Below are positions 52,945-61,734 of a DNA stretch of 64,000 nucleotides, one piece after another. The notes below the pieces were generated by a model that worked only from the letters and a program-made list of their open reading frames with translations, made no database searches and was not told where the DNA came from. Positions within the stretch are counted from its first letter, which is position 1. Each line of letters opens with the position of its first letter. Position numbers and translations under genes: made by a program. Source of the stretch: Lysobacter solisilvae (GTDB lineage Bacteria; Pseudomonadota; Gammaproteobacteria; Xanthomonadales; Xanthomonadaceae); contig NZ_CP071518.1 in the NCBI RefSeq assembly GCF_016613535.2, positions 3,596,001 through 3,660,000 of the forward strand. Reading direction: 5' to 3'.

Positions 52945-53421
52945 ATGATTACCCGTCATTCCCTTCCGCTGCTCGGCGTGGCTGCCGCCGCATGTGTGGC
53001 CCTCGCTGGCTGCACCAGCTCGCCCACCTACAGCGGCAATGGATACAGCAGCCCGAGCTATGGCAGCAGCACGGCCACCTGCTACGACTGCGGCACCGTC
53101 ACCCGTATCGAAACCGTTGGCACCGGCACCCGCAGTGGCGCCACCGGGGCCGTGATCGGCGGTCTGGTCGGTGCGGCCGCGGGCCGTGAGCTGGCCGAGG
53201 ACGAGAGCAAGGGTCGCCAGAACACGGCGACCGTGGCCGGCGCCGCGGCTGGCGCCGTCGCTGGCGCGGCGATCCAGCGCAACGTCGGCAACCACCCGAG
53301 CTACAACGTCACCGTGCGTCTGGATGACGGGCGCTTCGTGACGGTTTCCCAGAGCGACCTGGGCGGAATCCGCGAGGGTTCCTATGTCCGCGTCGCAAAC
53401 GGCCGTGCCTGGGTTCGCTGA
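52945..53421 (+). CDS. Glycine-zipper lipoprotein (SlyB/PcpY-like)
   Basis: A 158-residue lipoprotein: signal peptide with lipobox LAGC at about residues 20-23 (CVALAGCTSSPT), a Ser/Tyr/Gly-rich linker, a glycine zipper (GAVIGGLVGAAAGRELAEDE, GAAAGAVAGAAIQRNVGNHP, about 70-115), and a C-terminal region VTVRLDDGRFVTVSQSDLGG. Typical of outer-membrane lipoproteins that modulate envelope integrity; function otherwise unknown. AGGAG at 52934 precedes ATG 52945. A strong terminator follows. Confidence 0.88.
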   Translation: MITRHSLPLLGVAAAACVALAGCTSSPTYSGNGYSSPSYGSSTATCYDCGTVTRIETVGTGTRSGATGAVIGGLVGAAAGRELAEDESKGRQNTATVAGAAAGAVAGAAIQRNVGNHPSYNVTVRLDDGRFVTVSQSDLGGIREGSYVRVANGRAWVR

Positions 53422-53545
53422 CCCGAGTTGGTGAGAACCTGGCCGGTCCTCGTGGCCTGAGCCAGGCCTTCGCCTGATCCGCCCCGGGCAGGATGCCAGG
53501 TAGGGGCCAGGGGGCAGGAAAGCCCCGGCAGCATCCCGCACATCC

Positions 53546-53579
53546 CGAACGGCCCGCCTTGGCGGGCCGTTCGGTTTTT
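53546..53579 (+). terminator. Rho-independent terminator of the glycine-zipper lipoprotein gene
   Basis: CGAACGGCCCGCC and GGCGGGCCGTTCG form a 13-bp stem with a TT loop, followed by a run of five T on the plus strand. Confidence 0.9.
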
Positions 53580-53606
53580 CCGCGATGCACCATGGAATCC
53601 GCGCCC

Positions 53607-53635
53607 AAAAAGAAACCCGGCCGGGGCCGGGTTTC
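53607..53635 (-). terminator. Rho-independent terminator of the cold-shock gene
   Basis: GAAACCCGGCC and GGCCGGGTTTC form an 11-bp stem with a GG loop; on the minus strand it is followed by TTTTT-type U-run (A-run at 53607-53611 on the plus strand). Confidence 0.88.
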
Positions 53636-53676
53636 GAATTCTCCTGGCGGCGGACAGCCCGCGCCGGGAAACAAAA

Positions 53677-53883
53677 TTACATCGGCTCGACGGCGTCGGC
53701 CTGCAGGCCCTTCTGGCCCTGGACGACGGTGAACGAAACCTTCTGGCCTTCCTTCAGGCTCTTGAAGCCCTGGCTCTGGATCGCGCGGAAATGCACGAAC
53801 ACGTCTTCGCCGTTTTCACGGCTGATGAAGCCGAAGCCCTTGGCGTCGTTGAACCACTTCACGGTACCGTTTTCGCGGGACAT
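53677..53883 (-). CDS. CspA-family cold-shock protein
   Basis: A 68-residue OB-fold nucleic acid-binding protein with RNP1 ([10 protein letters not shown]) and RNP2 (DVFVHFRAI) and the start [10 protein letters not shown]. It melts RNA secondary structure during cold or growth transitions. ATG 53883 has AAGGAG nine bases upstream. About 180-230 bp without a gene lie between it and the divergent DUF456 gene, leaving room for the long structured 5' leader typical of cspA; the leader promoter was not identified. Confidence 0.95.
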   Translation of the reverse strand: MSRENGTVKWFNDAKGFGFISRENGEDVFVHFRAIQSQGFKSLKEGQKVSFTVVQGQKGLQADAVEPM

Positions 53884-54112
53884 TTACTTGCTCCTTGGAA
53901 CGTTGCTGGTTGAGACACGGCCGATGCCGTGTGCTGGTTCGCAAGGAGGAAGCGAGGTGCAACGATGTAGCGATCGGTGGATCAACCGCATCGGGCCACG
54001 ATTCACGGTGACCCTGGCAAACACAGCGCCCGCAACGTAACAAGGGATCGGTCAAAATGCAACGACACGGGCAGCCGCCCGGAGGGGGCCGGAACGGCCC
54101 ACCAAATCGGGG

Positions 54113-54619
54113 ATGAGGATGACGCCTGAAACAGTGTTTTATGTCCTGGCCGTGGTGATGATGCTGGTCGGCATCGTGGGTACGATCCTGCCGGCCCTGC
54201 CCGGCCTGCCCCTGGTCTTCGCCGGCATGCTGCTGGCGGCCTGGGCCGGGGATTTCCAGGAGGTCGGCGGCTGGACGATCGCGGCCCTGGCGGTGCTCAC
54301 CCTGCTCTCGCTGGGCATCGACTTCCTGGCCACGATGATGGGCGCCAAGCGGGTGGGCGCCAGCAAGCCGGCGCTGGTCGGGGCGGTGATCGGCACCTTC
54401 GCCGGGCTGGCCTTCGGGCTCGTGGGGGTGTTCATCGGCCCCTTCGTCGGCGCCCTGATCGGCGAACTGTTCTGGCTGCGCGGGGTGGGCGGCCAGGAGT
54501 TGGGCAAGGCGACCAAGGTGGGCCTGGGTACGTGGCTGGGTATCGTCGTGGGAACGGTGCTCAAGATGGGACTGGCCTTCGTGATGGTCGGCGTGTTCGT
54601 GATCGCCTGGCTGTATTGA
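54113..54619 (+). CDS. DUF456 family membrane protein
   Basis: A 168-residue very hydrophobic protein with four to five membrane segments (FYVLAVVMMLVGIVGTILPA, AALAVLTLLSLGIDFLATMM, VGAVIGTFAGLAFGLVGVFI, LGIVVGTVLKMGLAFVMVGV) and the family motif GPFVGALIGEL. DUF456 proteins contain glycine-zipper-like repeats and are of unknown function. Two ATGs (54113 and 54119) are possible; GGGG just upstream suits the first only weakly. Confidence 0.82.
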   Translation: MRMTPETVFYVLAVVMMLVGIVGTILPALPGLPLVFAGMLLAAWAGDFQEVGGWTIAALAVLTLLSLGIDFLATMMGAKRVGASKPALVGAVIGTFAGLAFGLVGVFIGPFVGALIGELFWLRGVGGQELGKATKVGLGTWLGIVVGTVLKMGLAFVMVGVFVIAWLY

Positions 54620-54757
54620 ACGTTCCCTGCTTGACACCGCCTCGCGATCCGGCACCCGCCGACGCAGGCAGGCACGCCACCCCAGGGTGCAATCCTGCCT
54701 GCGCGCAATTCAGGCTTCACGCTTCCTGCGCGCGCGGCGCGCCAACCTGCCCGCTCT

Positions 54758-56050
54758 ATGCTCAAGCGCTGGAGCCGTAAAAGAATGGTATGGACTGTCG
54801 TCATCGCCGTGGCGATCTCAGTGCTGGGCGTCGTCCTGGCCATGAATTTCGCGACGCCAGAGAAAAGCCTGGAGCGCAAGATCGAACACCGCTACGCGGT
54901 CGCCGACCCGCAGTTCCGGCGGGAAATGGGCGTCCTGCTGGGCCCCGGCATAACCCAGGGGAACACGGTCAAGGCGCTGCAGAACGGGAACGAAATCTTC
55001 CCCGCCATGCTCGAGGCCATCCGCGGCGCGCAACGCACGATCACCTTCGAGACCTATATCTACTGGTCGGGGAAGATCGGCGAGGAGTTCACCCAGGCGC
55101 TGTGCGAGCGGGCCGCCGCCGGCGTGGCCGTCAATGTCACCGTGGACTGGGCCGGCAGCATCAAGATGGACCAGGACCTGATCGAGCGGATGGAGAAGGC
55201 GGGGGTGCGGGTGTACCACTACCGTCCGCTGCGCTGGTACAACCTGGGCCGCATCAACAACCGTACCCACCGCAAGCTGCTGGTGGTGGACGGGCGCGTG
55301 GGGTTCACCGGCGGCGTGGGCATCGCCGACCAGTGGATGGGACAGGCCCAGGACCCGGACCACTGGCGCGAGTCGCACTTCCGCATCGAAGGCCCGGCCG
55401 TGGCCCAGATGCAGGCGGCCTTCAACGACAACTGGATCAAGACCACCGGCCAGGTCCTCAATGGCGCCGACTACTTCCCGGCGCTGAAACCCGTCAACGG
55501 CATGGATGCGCACCTGTTCATCGCCTCGCCCGCCGGCGGCAGCGAGAGCATGCACCTGATGTACCTGATGGCGATCGCCGCCTCGGTGCAGAGCATCGAC
55601 CTGGCCGCGTCCTATTTCGTGCCCGACGACCTGGCCGTGCGCGCCCTGCTCGCCGCCCGCAAGCGCGGCGTGCGGATCCGGATCCTGCTGCCGGGCGAGC
55701 ACATCGATTCGGACGCCGTGCGGATGGCCTCGAAAGCAGAATGGGGCCCGCTGCTGAAGGCCGGCGTGGAGATCAGCGAATACCAGCCGACCATGCTGCA
55801 CACCAAGCTGCTGATCGTGGACAGGGAAATGGTGTCGGTGGGCTCGACGAACTTCGACATCCGCTCCTTCCAGCTCAACGACGAGGCCAGCCTGAACGTC
55901 TACGACCACACCTTCGCCGAGGCGATGACGCAGGTGTTCGAGACCGACCTGAAACAGTCGAAGCAGTACACCTATGCGTTGTGGGAGAAGCGTCCCACGC
56001 GCGAGAAGTTCGCGGAGAAGTTCCTGCTGCCGATCAAGTCGCAGCTTTGA
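54758..56050 (+). CDS. Cardiolipin synthase-like phospholipase D protein
   Basis: A 430-residue protein: one N-terminal membrane segment (about residues 10-30), then two PLD domains with HKD motifs in HRKLLVVDGRVGFTGG (about 170-185) and HTKLLIVDREMVSVGSTNFD (about 345-365). The duplicated HKD with GSxN identifies the cardiolipin synthase/ClsB-like branch, which joins phosphatidylglycerol or similar phospholipids at the membrane. Start ATG 54758 has no Shine-Dalgarno; an alternative ATG 54785 is preceded by GGAG ten bases upstream and would shorten the N-terminus by nine residues. Confidence 0.88.
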   Translation: MLKRWSRKRMVWTVVIAVAISVLGVVLAMNFATPEKSLERKIEHRYAVADPQFRREMGVLLGPGITQGNTVKALQNGNEIFPAMLEAIRGAQRTITFETYIYWSGKIGEEFTQALCERAAAGVAVNVTVDWAGSIKMDQDLIERMEKAGVRVYHYRPLRWYNLGRINNRTHRKLLVVDGRVGFTGGVGIADQWMGQAQDPDHWRESHFRIEGPAVAQMQAAFNDNWIKTTGQVLNGADYFPALKPVNGMDAHLFIASPAGGSESMHLMYLMAIAASVQSIDLAASYFVPDDLAVRALLAARKRGVRIRILLPGEHIDSDAVRMASKAEWGPLLKAGVEISEYQPTMLHTKLLIVDREMVSVGSTNFDIRSFQLNDEASLNVYDHTFAEAMTQVFETDLKQSKQYTYALWEKRPTREKFAEKFLLPIKSQL

Positions 56051-56135
56051 GGCCCGGGTCAGCCGAACGCCGTGCGGCCAACCCGATGGAGGCTGCGGGA
56101 CCCACTGACCCGCCCTCCCCTGGACGGGCCGTGCC

Positions 56136-57698
56136 CTACCCGACCACCACGGGGATCTTGCCGATGCGTGCCTGCCATTCCTTCGGGCCGGACTGGTGCA
56201 CCGATTCACCGCGCGAATCCACCGCGACGGTCACCGGCATGTCCTCGACCTGGAATTCGTAGATCGCCTCCATGCCCAGGTCGGCGAATCCGACCACGCG
56301 GGCGGCCTTGATCGCCTTCGACACCAGGTAGGCCGCGCCGCCCACCGCCATCAGGTAGGCCGACTGGTGCTCGCGGATGGCCTCGATGGCCGTCGGGCCG
56401 CGCTCGGCCTTGCCGACCATGCCCATCAGGCCGGTCTGGGCCAGCACCTGACCGGTGAACTTGTCCATGCGCGTGGCGGTCGTGGGGCCGGCCGGACCGA
56501 CGACTTCGTCGCGGACCGGGTCCACGGGGCCGACGTAGTAGATGAAGCGTCCACGCAGATCGACCGGCAGCGGTTCGCCCTTGTCGAGCATCTCGACGAT
56601 GCGCTTGTGCGCCGCATCGCGGCCGGTCAGCAGCTTGCCGTTGAGCAGGAGCACTTCGCCGGGCTTCCAGGAGGCGACTTCCTCCCTGGTGACCGTGTCC
56701 AGGTTGACCCGACGGCCCTTGGAGGCGTCGTAGGTCAGCTGCGGCCAGTCCGCCAGCGACGGCGGGTCCAGCATCACCGGGCCGCTGCCATCCAGGGTGA
56801 AGTGCGCGTGGCGGGTGGCGGCGCAATTGGGGATCAGGGCGACCGGAAGGTTGGCCGCGTGGGTCGGATAGTCCTTGACCTTGATGTCGAGCACCGTGGT
56901 CAGACCGCCAAGGCCCTGTGCGCCGATGCCCAGCGCGTTGACCTTCTCGAACAGTTCCAGCCGCAGCTCCTCGGCGCGATTGGAGGCGCCGCGGGCTTGC
57001 AGGTCGGTGATGTCGATCGGCTCCATCAGCGCTTCCTTGGCCAGCAGCATCGCCTTCTCGGCGGTGCCGCCGATGCCGATGCCCAGCATGCCCGGCGGGC
57101 ACCAGCCCGCGCCCATGGTGGGCACTGTCTTCAGGACCCAGTCCACGATGGAGTCGGAGGGGTTGAGCATCGCGAACTTGCTCTTGGCTTCCGAACCGCC
57201 CCCCTTGGCGGCGACGATGACCTCGACGGTGTTGCCCGGCACGACCTTGACGTTGACCACGCCCGGCGTGTTGTCCTTCGTGTTGGTGCGCCTGCCCGCC
57301 GGATCGGCCAGCACCGAGGCGCGCAGCTTGTTGTCAGGGTGGTTGTAGGCCCGGCGAACACCCTCGTGAACCATGTCCTCCACCGACAGGGTCGCGTCGT
57401 CCCAGCGCACGCTCATGCCGATCTCCAGGAACACGGTGACGATGCCGGTGTCCTGGCAGATCGGCCGGTGGCCCTCCGCGCACATGCGCGAGTTGATGAG
57501 AATCTGGGCGATGGCATCGCGGGCCGCCGGCGACTGTTCGCGCTCGTAGGCAGCGGCCAGGCTCTTGATGTAGTCGACGGGGTGGTAGTACGAGATGTAC
57601 TGCAGCGCGTCGGCCACCGACTGGATCAGGTCTTCCTGGCGGATCGAGACGGGGGCGAAGTCGGCGGGGGAAGCGGAAGTGGGCTTGGCGACGGACAC
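56136..57698 (-). CDS. Class I fumarate hydratase (4Fe-4S type)
   Basis: A 520-residue fumarase A/B-type enzyme converting fumarate to malate in the TCA cycle. It has N-terminal alpha-domain GHRPICQDTGIVTVFLEIGM (first cluster Cys, about residue 108), GAGWCPPGMLGIGIGGTAEK (second Cys, about 225) and LIPNCAATRHAHFTLDGSGP (third Cys, about 320); the C-terminal beta domain begins about 355 and has GEVLLLNGKLLTGRDAAHKR and YYVGPVDPVRDEVVGPAGPT. Start is GTG 57698. The oxygen-sensitive cluster enzyme complements the SDH operon elsewhere in the window. Confidence 0.94.
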   Translation of the reverse strand: MSVAKPTSASPADFAPVSIRQEDLIQSVADALQYISYYHPVDYIKSLAAAYEREQSPAARDAIAQILINSRMCAEGHRPICQDTGIVTVFLEIGMSVRWDDATLSVEDMVHEGVRRAYNHPDNKLRASVLADPAGRRTNTKDNTPGVVNVKVVPGNTVEVIVAAKGGGSEAKSKFAMLNPSDSIVDWVLKTVPTMGAGWCPPGMLGIGIGGTAEKAMLLAKEALMEPIDITDLQARGASNRAEELRLELFEKVNALGIGAQGLGGLTTVLDIKVKDYPTHAANLPVALIPNCAATRHAHFTLDGSGPVMLDPPSLADWPQLTYDASKGRRVNLDTVTREEVASWKPGEVLLLNGKLLTGRDAAHKRIVEMLDKGEPLPVDLRGRFIYYVGPVDPVRDEVVGPAGPTTATRMDKFTGQVLAQTGLMGMVGKAERGPTAIEAIREHQSAYLMAVGGAAYLVSKAIKAARVVGFADLGMEAIYEFQVEDMPVTVAVDSRGESVHQSGPKEWQARIGKIPVVVG

Positions 57699-57778
57699 GG
57701 CGGCAGGGCTGGCGAGGGGAAACGGCCATTCTACCCCTCCGCCCTCGCCGCCCCGCCCGGGGTTCGCCACCGCGGCCC

Positions 57779-58132
57779 CTAGTGGTCGGCGAGGACCGCT
57801 ACGACGAGCAGCACGAAGGCGCACGCTGCCAGCAACGCGTGTACCGCCACCAGCCACGCCGGCAGCAGCCGGTGCCGCCACTTGTAGACCAGGCTGAGGA
57901 TCGCTCCGCCGCCGGCGGCGGCGATGAAAAGAACCATCGACAGGATGGCGGCCGGCGGCACCGCGCGGGTGAACACATCGAAGATCAGCAGGCTCAGGCC
58001 GGCCGATGCCAGCAGGCCGTGGAGCATCGCCAGCCAGGCCGGCGGGTTGACGGCGCGAGTGAAGCGGATGGCGGCCATCACCAGTCCGCCCAACGCGGTC
58101 AGCGCCAGCAGTACGGTTGCAGTCAGTAGCAT
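57779..58132 (-). CDS. Four-helix hypothetical membrane protein
   Basis: A 117-residue protein with four predicted membrane segments (MLLTATVLLALTALGGLVMA, AWLAMLHGLLASAGLSLLIF, AAILSMVLFIAAAGGGAILS, LLPAWLVAVHALLAACAFVL) and short loops, two of which have HGLLA/HALLA. The symmetric HxLLA pattern suggests an internal duplication. I do not recognise the family by name. It lies 80 bp upstream of the fumarase gene on the same strand. Confidence 0.7.
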   Translation of the reverse strand: MLLTATVLLALTALGGLVMAAIRFTRAVNPPAWLAMLHGLLASAGLSLLIFDVFTRAVPPAAILSMVLFIAAAGGGAILSLVYKWRHRLLPAWLVAVHALLAACAFVLLVVAVLADH

Positions 58133-58401
58133 GGTATTCCCCCGTCGTTCGTCGCATCAGGCTAGGTTCCGCCAAGTGATGCGCCCGTCTATTCGGAGCA
58201 GCGCGCAAGCCCGGATGACTTGCAGTCGCAACGCCTTTCGGGATGCGTTCAGCTGGGAGCGATGCCTGGCACGAAGCGGCCAGTGCGATCGGGCATCTGG
58301 CGCACGCCTTCATCGGATACGACGGCGCGTGGCCGGGCGTCGCGGCGAGCCCTGCCGGGTTCCCGCGCGTATCGTTCCAGCCGCGACGAAGGGATTTCTG
58401 G

Positions 58402-59217
58402 CTAGAGGAACTGGGCGAGCGTCATGGCGCCGACGCCCAACCCGACCAGCGTCGCCACTCCCACCGCAACGGGCCAGATCGCCTTGCGCGACGATCGAAC
58501 CGCAGCGGAGCGCTCGGTTGCCACCGGCGACGTCTTGCCCGCCTGCAACGCGCACGGAGCGGCGCTGCCTCCCAGCCGGAACCGGACCTGGTCGAACCGG
58601 ATCTCGTCGCCGATCCGCGCCGTGGCGTGCGATACGCGCTGGTCGTTGAGGAACGTGCCGTTGGTGGCGCCCAGGTCGTGGATCTCCACGCCGTCATCGA
58701 CCGGCACCAGACGCGCGTGCAGTCGCGACAGGCCCGGCTCGGGCAGGTAGACGTCGCACTCGGGCGATCGGCCGACTGACAGCGGCCCTTCCAGCGGATA
58801 ACTCCGGCCGAAGGCTCCGCCGCCGACGCCTCTCAGCACGAACATCGGCAGGACGGGGCGTACGCGCGTAGGTCCGGGGTCGTCATTGGCCGCCGGGCCA
58901 CTGGCGGCCTCACGCGCAGCCTCACGGGCGGCATCCAGGGAGGCCAGCCGCGCCACCACGTGGTCGAACCCCACGGTGTCGCCGGCGCGCAGGGCGATCA
59001 CGCCATCGACGGGACGTCCATTGACGCTGACCGACGTGCCGTGGGGAACGTCGAGCACCACGCCGGTGGCGTTGACGTGCAGCTGGCAGTGCTCCGGCTG
59101 CACACCCGGGCGGTCAATGACGATGGTCGCGTGGGGATCGGAACCGACACGATTGACGCCGGGTCCCAGCAGCACCTGGGGATGCTCACCGCCCGGGAAG
59201 ACCAGCTTGATCGACAT
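58402..59217 (-). CDS. Double FHA-domain protein with C-terminal membrane anchor
   Basis: A 271-residue protein with two forkhead-associated domains: the first at about residues 10-85 (VNRVGSDPHATIVIDRPGVQ, HCQLHVNATGVVLDVPHGTS, SVNGRPVDG), the second at about 135-215 (LSVGRSPECDVYLPEPGLSR, LHARLVPVDDGVEIHDLGAT, NGTFLNDQRV). The second keeps the GR, SxxH and NG residues needed for phosphothreonine binding; the first has GS and HC in these positions and may be degenerate. A C-terminal membrane segment (AVGVATLVGLGVGAMTLAQF) would anchor it with the FHA domains in the cytoplasm. No kinase or type VI secretion gene is adjacent. Confidence 0.85.
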   Translation of the reverse strand: MSIKLVFPGGEHPQVLLGPGVNRVGSDPHATIVIDRPGVQPEHCQLHVNATGVVLDVPHGTSVSVNGRPVDGVIALRAGDTVGFDHVVARLASLDAAREAAREAASGPAANDDPGPTRVRPVLPMFVLRGVGGGAFGRSYPLEGPLSVGRSPECDVYLPEPGLSRLHARLVPVDDGVEIHDLGATNGTFLNDQRVSHATARIGDEIRFDQVRFRLGGSAAPCALQAGKTSPVATERSAAVRSSRKAIWPVAVGVATLVGLGVGAMTLAQFL

Positions 59218-59745
59218 GTCATGCCCCTGTGTGCCGCACGCAGCGGCGACCGTGGTCCGGTACCGAGCCGCGACGCTAGCGGCGGTGCCGCATGGAGGAT
59301 GTGAAGCAGCGGCTCCGCCACCGCGCCTGGAGCCGGGCCGTCATCCGCGACGAGCCGGGCCCTGCTCTGCAGAAGAGCAAACGGCGAACCGGCACGCGGG
59401 CGGACGTCCAAGCGGTGAACGGTTGGCCCCGGCTGCCGGCGGGCGACGCGATCCGGGTTCTTGCGCACCGGTCGACGCCGGCCCGGCGATCGCGGCACAT
59501 CCCATGCACGCGAGAAACGGGGCGACCTCGTCCGATGATGCCTGGGGCCGGGTGCTGGAAGACCTTGGTATGCGGCGACGGCCGGGGCCAGGCGAACGTT
59601 GACCGAGGTGGCCGCCCCACACCCGCGACTCCCGCCACTGCGACCCTTCGTCCGCCGGGGCGGCCCGGTCCGTACCGGTTTGCGCCGGCGCCGAAGCCGC
59701 GGCAGTCTGGATGGTCCCTGCACACGCGGCAGGCACAATGGATCG
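59218..59745. other. Intergenic region upstream of the ABC exporter
   Basis: About 528 bp between the divergent FHA and ABC transporter genes. Open frames cross it on both strands only as extensions of shadow frames. A tiny frame ending at 59602 cannot be supported. No repeat or RNA gene was seen; promoters for both neighbours are expected here. Confidence 0.55.
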
Positions 59746-61632
59746 ATGTCCACGCCTGCCCCCTCGCGCCCCGACGCCCTGCGCAACGCGCGCAGCACCC
59801 AGCCCAGCCTGCGCGAGCGCTTCGACGCGCTGCGCAACCTGCCGCCGTTCCTGCGCCAGATCTGGGCCACCAGCCGCTGGCTGACACTGGGCACGCTCGG
59901 ACTGCGCATCGTGCGCGCCTTCCTGCCGGTGGCGATGCTCTATGTAGGCAAGCTGATCATCGACGAAGCCGTGCGGCTGGTCGGCACCGGCCTGGGCACC
60001 ACCACGCTCCAGGCCGCCATGGACAGCGGCGCGCTGGAAACGCTGATGGGCCTGCTGGTGCTCGAGTTCGGCCTGGCGATCGGCTCCGACCTGCTCGGGC
60101 GCCTGACGACCTACGGCGACACGCTGCTGTCGGAACTGTTCACCAACGCCACCAGCGTGCGCCTGATGGAACACGCGGCCACGCTCGACCTGGAGGACTT
60201 CGAGGACCCCGACCTGCAGGACAAACTCGATCGCGCGCGTCGCCAGACCATGGGGCGGATGAACCTGATGAGCCAGCTGTTCGGACAGCTCCAGGACGCG
60301 ATCACGGTGGTCAGCTTCGCGGCGGGCCTGGTGGTGTACGCGCCGTGGCTGATCCTGCTGCTGGCCATCGCCCTGGTGCCGGCTTTCGTCGGCGAGGCAC
60401 ACTTCAACGCCCTGGGCTACTCGCTCAACTTCCAGTGGACCGCCGAGCGCCGCCAGCTCGAATACATCCGCCAGATGGGCGCGAGCGTGGAAACGGCGAA
60501 AGAGGTGAAGATCTTCAACCTCAACCGCTTCTTCATCGCGCGCTTCCGCGAGCTGTCAAGCCGCTTCTACCTGGCCAACCGCACACTCGCCGGCCGCCGT
60601 GCATTGTGGGGCACTCTGCTGGCGGCACTGGGCACGCTGGGCTACTACATCGCCTATGCCTACATTGCCTGGCGCACCGTGCGCGGCGATTTCACCATCG
60701 GCGACCTTACCTTCCTTGCCGGCAGTTTCAACCGGCTGCGCCAGCTGCTCGAAGGCCTTCTGGTGGGCTTCTCGCAGGTGGCCGGCCAGGCGCTGTACCT
60801 GGACGACCTGTTCTCCTTCTTCCGGATCGAGCCGGAGATCCGCTCGCGCCCCGACGCGCTGCCGGTTCCGCAGCCGATCACGAAGGGTTTCGAATTCGAG
60901 AACGTCGGCTTCCGCTATCCCGACGCCGAGCGCTGGGCGCTGCGCGGACTGGACTTCCAGCTGCACGCCGGCGAGGTCCTGGCGCTGGTGGGCGAGAACG
61001 GCGCCGGCAAGACCACGCTGGTGAAGCTGCTCGCGCGGCTGTACGACCCCGACGAGGGGCGCATCCTGCTCGATGGCCGCGACCTGCGTGACTACGACCT
61101 CGACGACCTGCGCGCCAACATCGGGGTCATCTTCCAGGACTTCGTGCGCTACCACCTGACCGCCGGCGAGAACATCGCCGTCGGCCAGGTCGATGCGATG
61201 GGCGACATCGAACGCATTCGCGACGCCGCGCGCCGCGCAATGGCCGACAAGCTCATCGAGTCGTTGCCGCAGGGATACGACCAGCCCATCGGCCGCCGTT
61301 TCAAGAACGGCGTCGATCTGTCCGGCGGCCAGTGGCAGAAGATCGCCATTGCGCGCGCCTACATGCGCGATGCGCAGGTGATGATCCTGGACGAACCCAC
61401 CGCGGCGCTCGACGCACGCAGCGAGTTCGAGGTGTTCCAGCGCTTCAAGGAACTCTCCCACGGCAAGACCGCGGTCCTGATTTCCCACCGCTTCAGCAGC
61501 GTGCGCATGGCCGACCGGATCCTGGTGCTCAATGAGGGCCGGCTGGAGGCCAGCGGCACGCACGAGCAACTGCTGGCACAGGGCGGGCGATACGCTGAAC
61601 TGTTCGAACTGCAGGCGGCGGGGTATCGCTGA
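59746..61632 (+). CDS. ABC exporter half-transporter (permease/ATPase)
   Basis: A 628-residue protein with six membrane segments in about residues 50-330 (LTLGTLGLRIVRAFLPVAML, VVSFAAGLVVYAPWLILLLA, LLAALGTLGYYIAYAYIAWR) and a C-terminal ATPase: Walker A VGENGAGKTTLVKLLARLYD (about 415), Q-loop IGVIFQDFVRYHLTAGENIA, signature DLSGGQWQKIAIARAYMRDA, Walker B VMILDEPTAALD and H-loop LISHRFSSVRMADRILVL. The signature variant SGGQWQK and Walker A GENGAGKTT define a subgroup of lipid/peptide exporters distinct from MsbA; the substrate is unknown. No partner is adjacent. Confidence 0.9.
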   Translation: MSTPAPSRPDALRNARSTQPSLRERFDALRNLPPFLRQIWATSRWLTLGTLGLRIVRAFLPVAMLYVGKLIIDEAVRLVGTGLGTTTLQAAMDSGALETLMGLLVLEFGLAIGSDLLGRLTTYGDTLLSELFTNATSVRLMEHAATLDLEDFEDPDLQDKLDRARRQTMGRMNLMSQLFGQLQDAITVVSFAAGLVVYAPWLILLLAIALVPAFVGEAHFNALGYSLNFQWTAERRQLEYIRQMGASVETAKEVKIFNLNRFFIARFRELSSRFYLANRTLAGRRALWGTLLAALGTLGYYIAYAYIAWRTVRGDFTIGDLTFLAGSFNRLRQLLEGLLVGFSQVAGQALYLDDLFSFFRIEPEIRSRPDALPVPQPITKGFEFENVGFRYPDAERWALRGLDFQLHAGEVLALVGENGAGKTTLVKLLARLYDPDEGRILLDGRDLRDYDLDDLRANIGVIFQDFVRYHLTAGENIAVGQVDAMGDIERIRDAARRAMADKLIESLPQGYDQPIGRRFKNGVDLSGGQWQKIAIARAYMRDAQVMILDEPTAALDARSEFEVFQRFKELSHGKTAVLISHRFSSVRMADRILVLNEGRLEASGTHEQLLAQGGRYAELFELQAAGYR

Positions 61633-61734
61633 ACCCGCGGGACCGCCCATGGCCGCTGCCGCTCGGGCCCTGCGGCACTTGAAGCCGGGGTTGTAATTGC
61701 CTACACCAACGCAACCGCACCACGGAGTTGCCGC

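Noticed and set aside
59292..59745. N-terminal extension of the ABC exporter
   Set aside because: The frame is open upstream to 59599 but the residues are Arg/Pro-rich and unlike the family; ATG 59746 fits the usual N-terminus.
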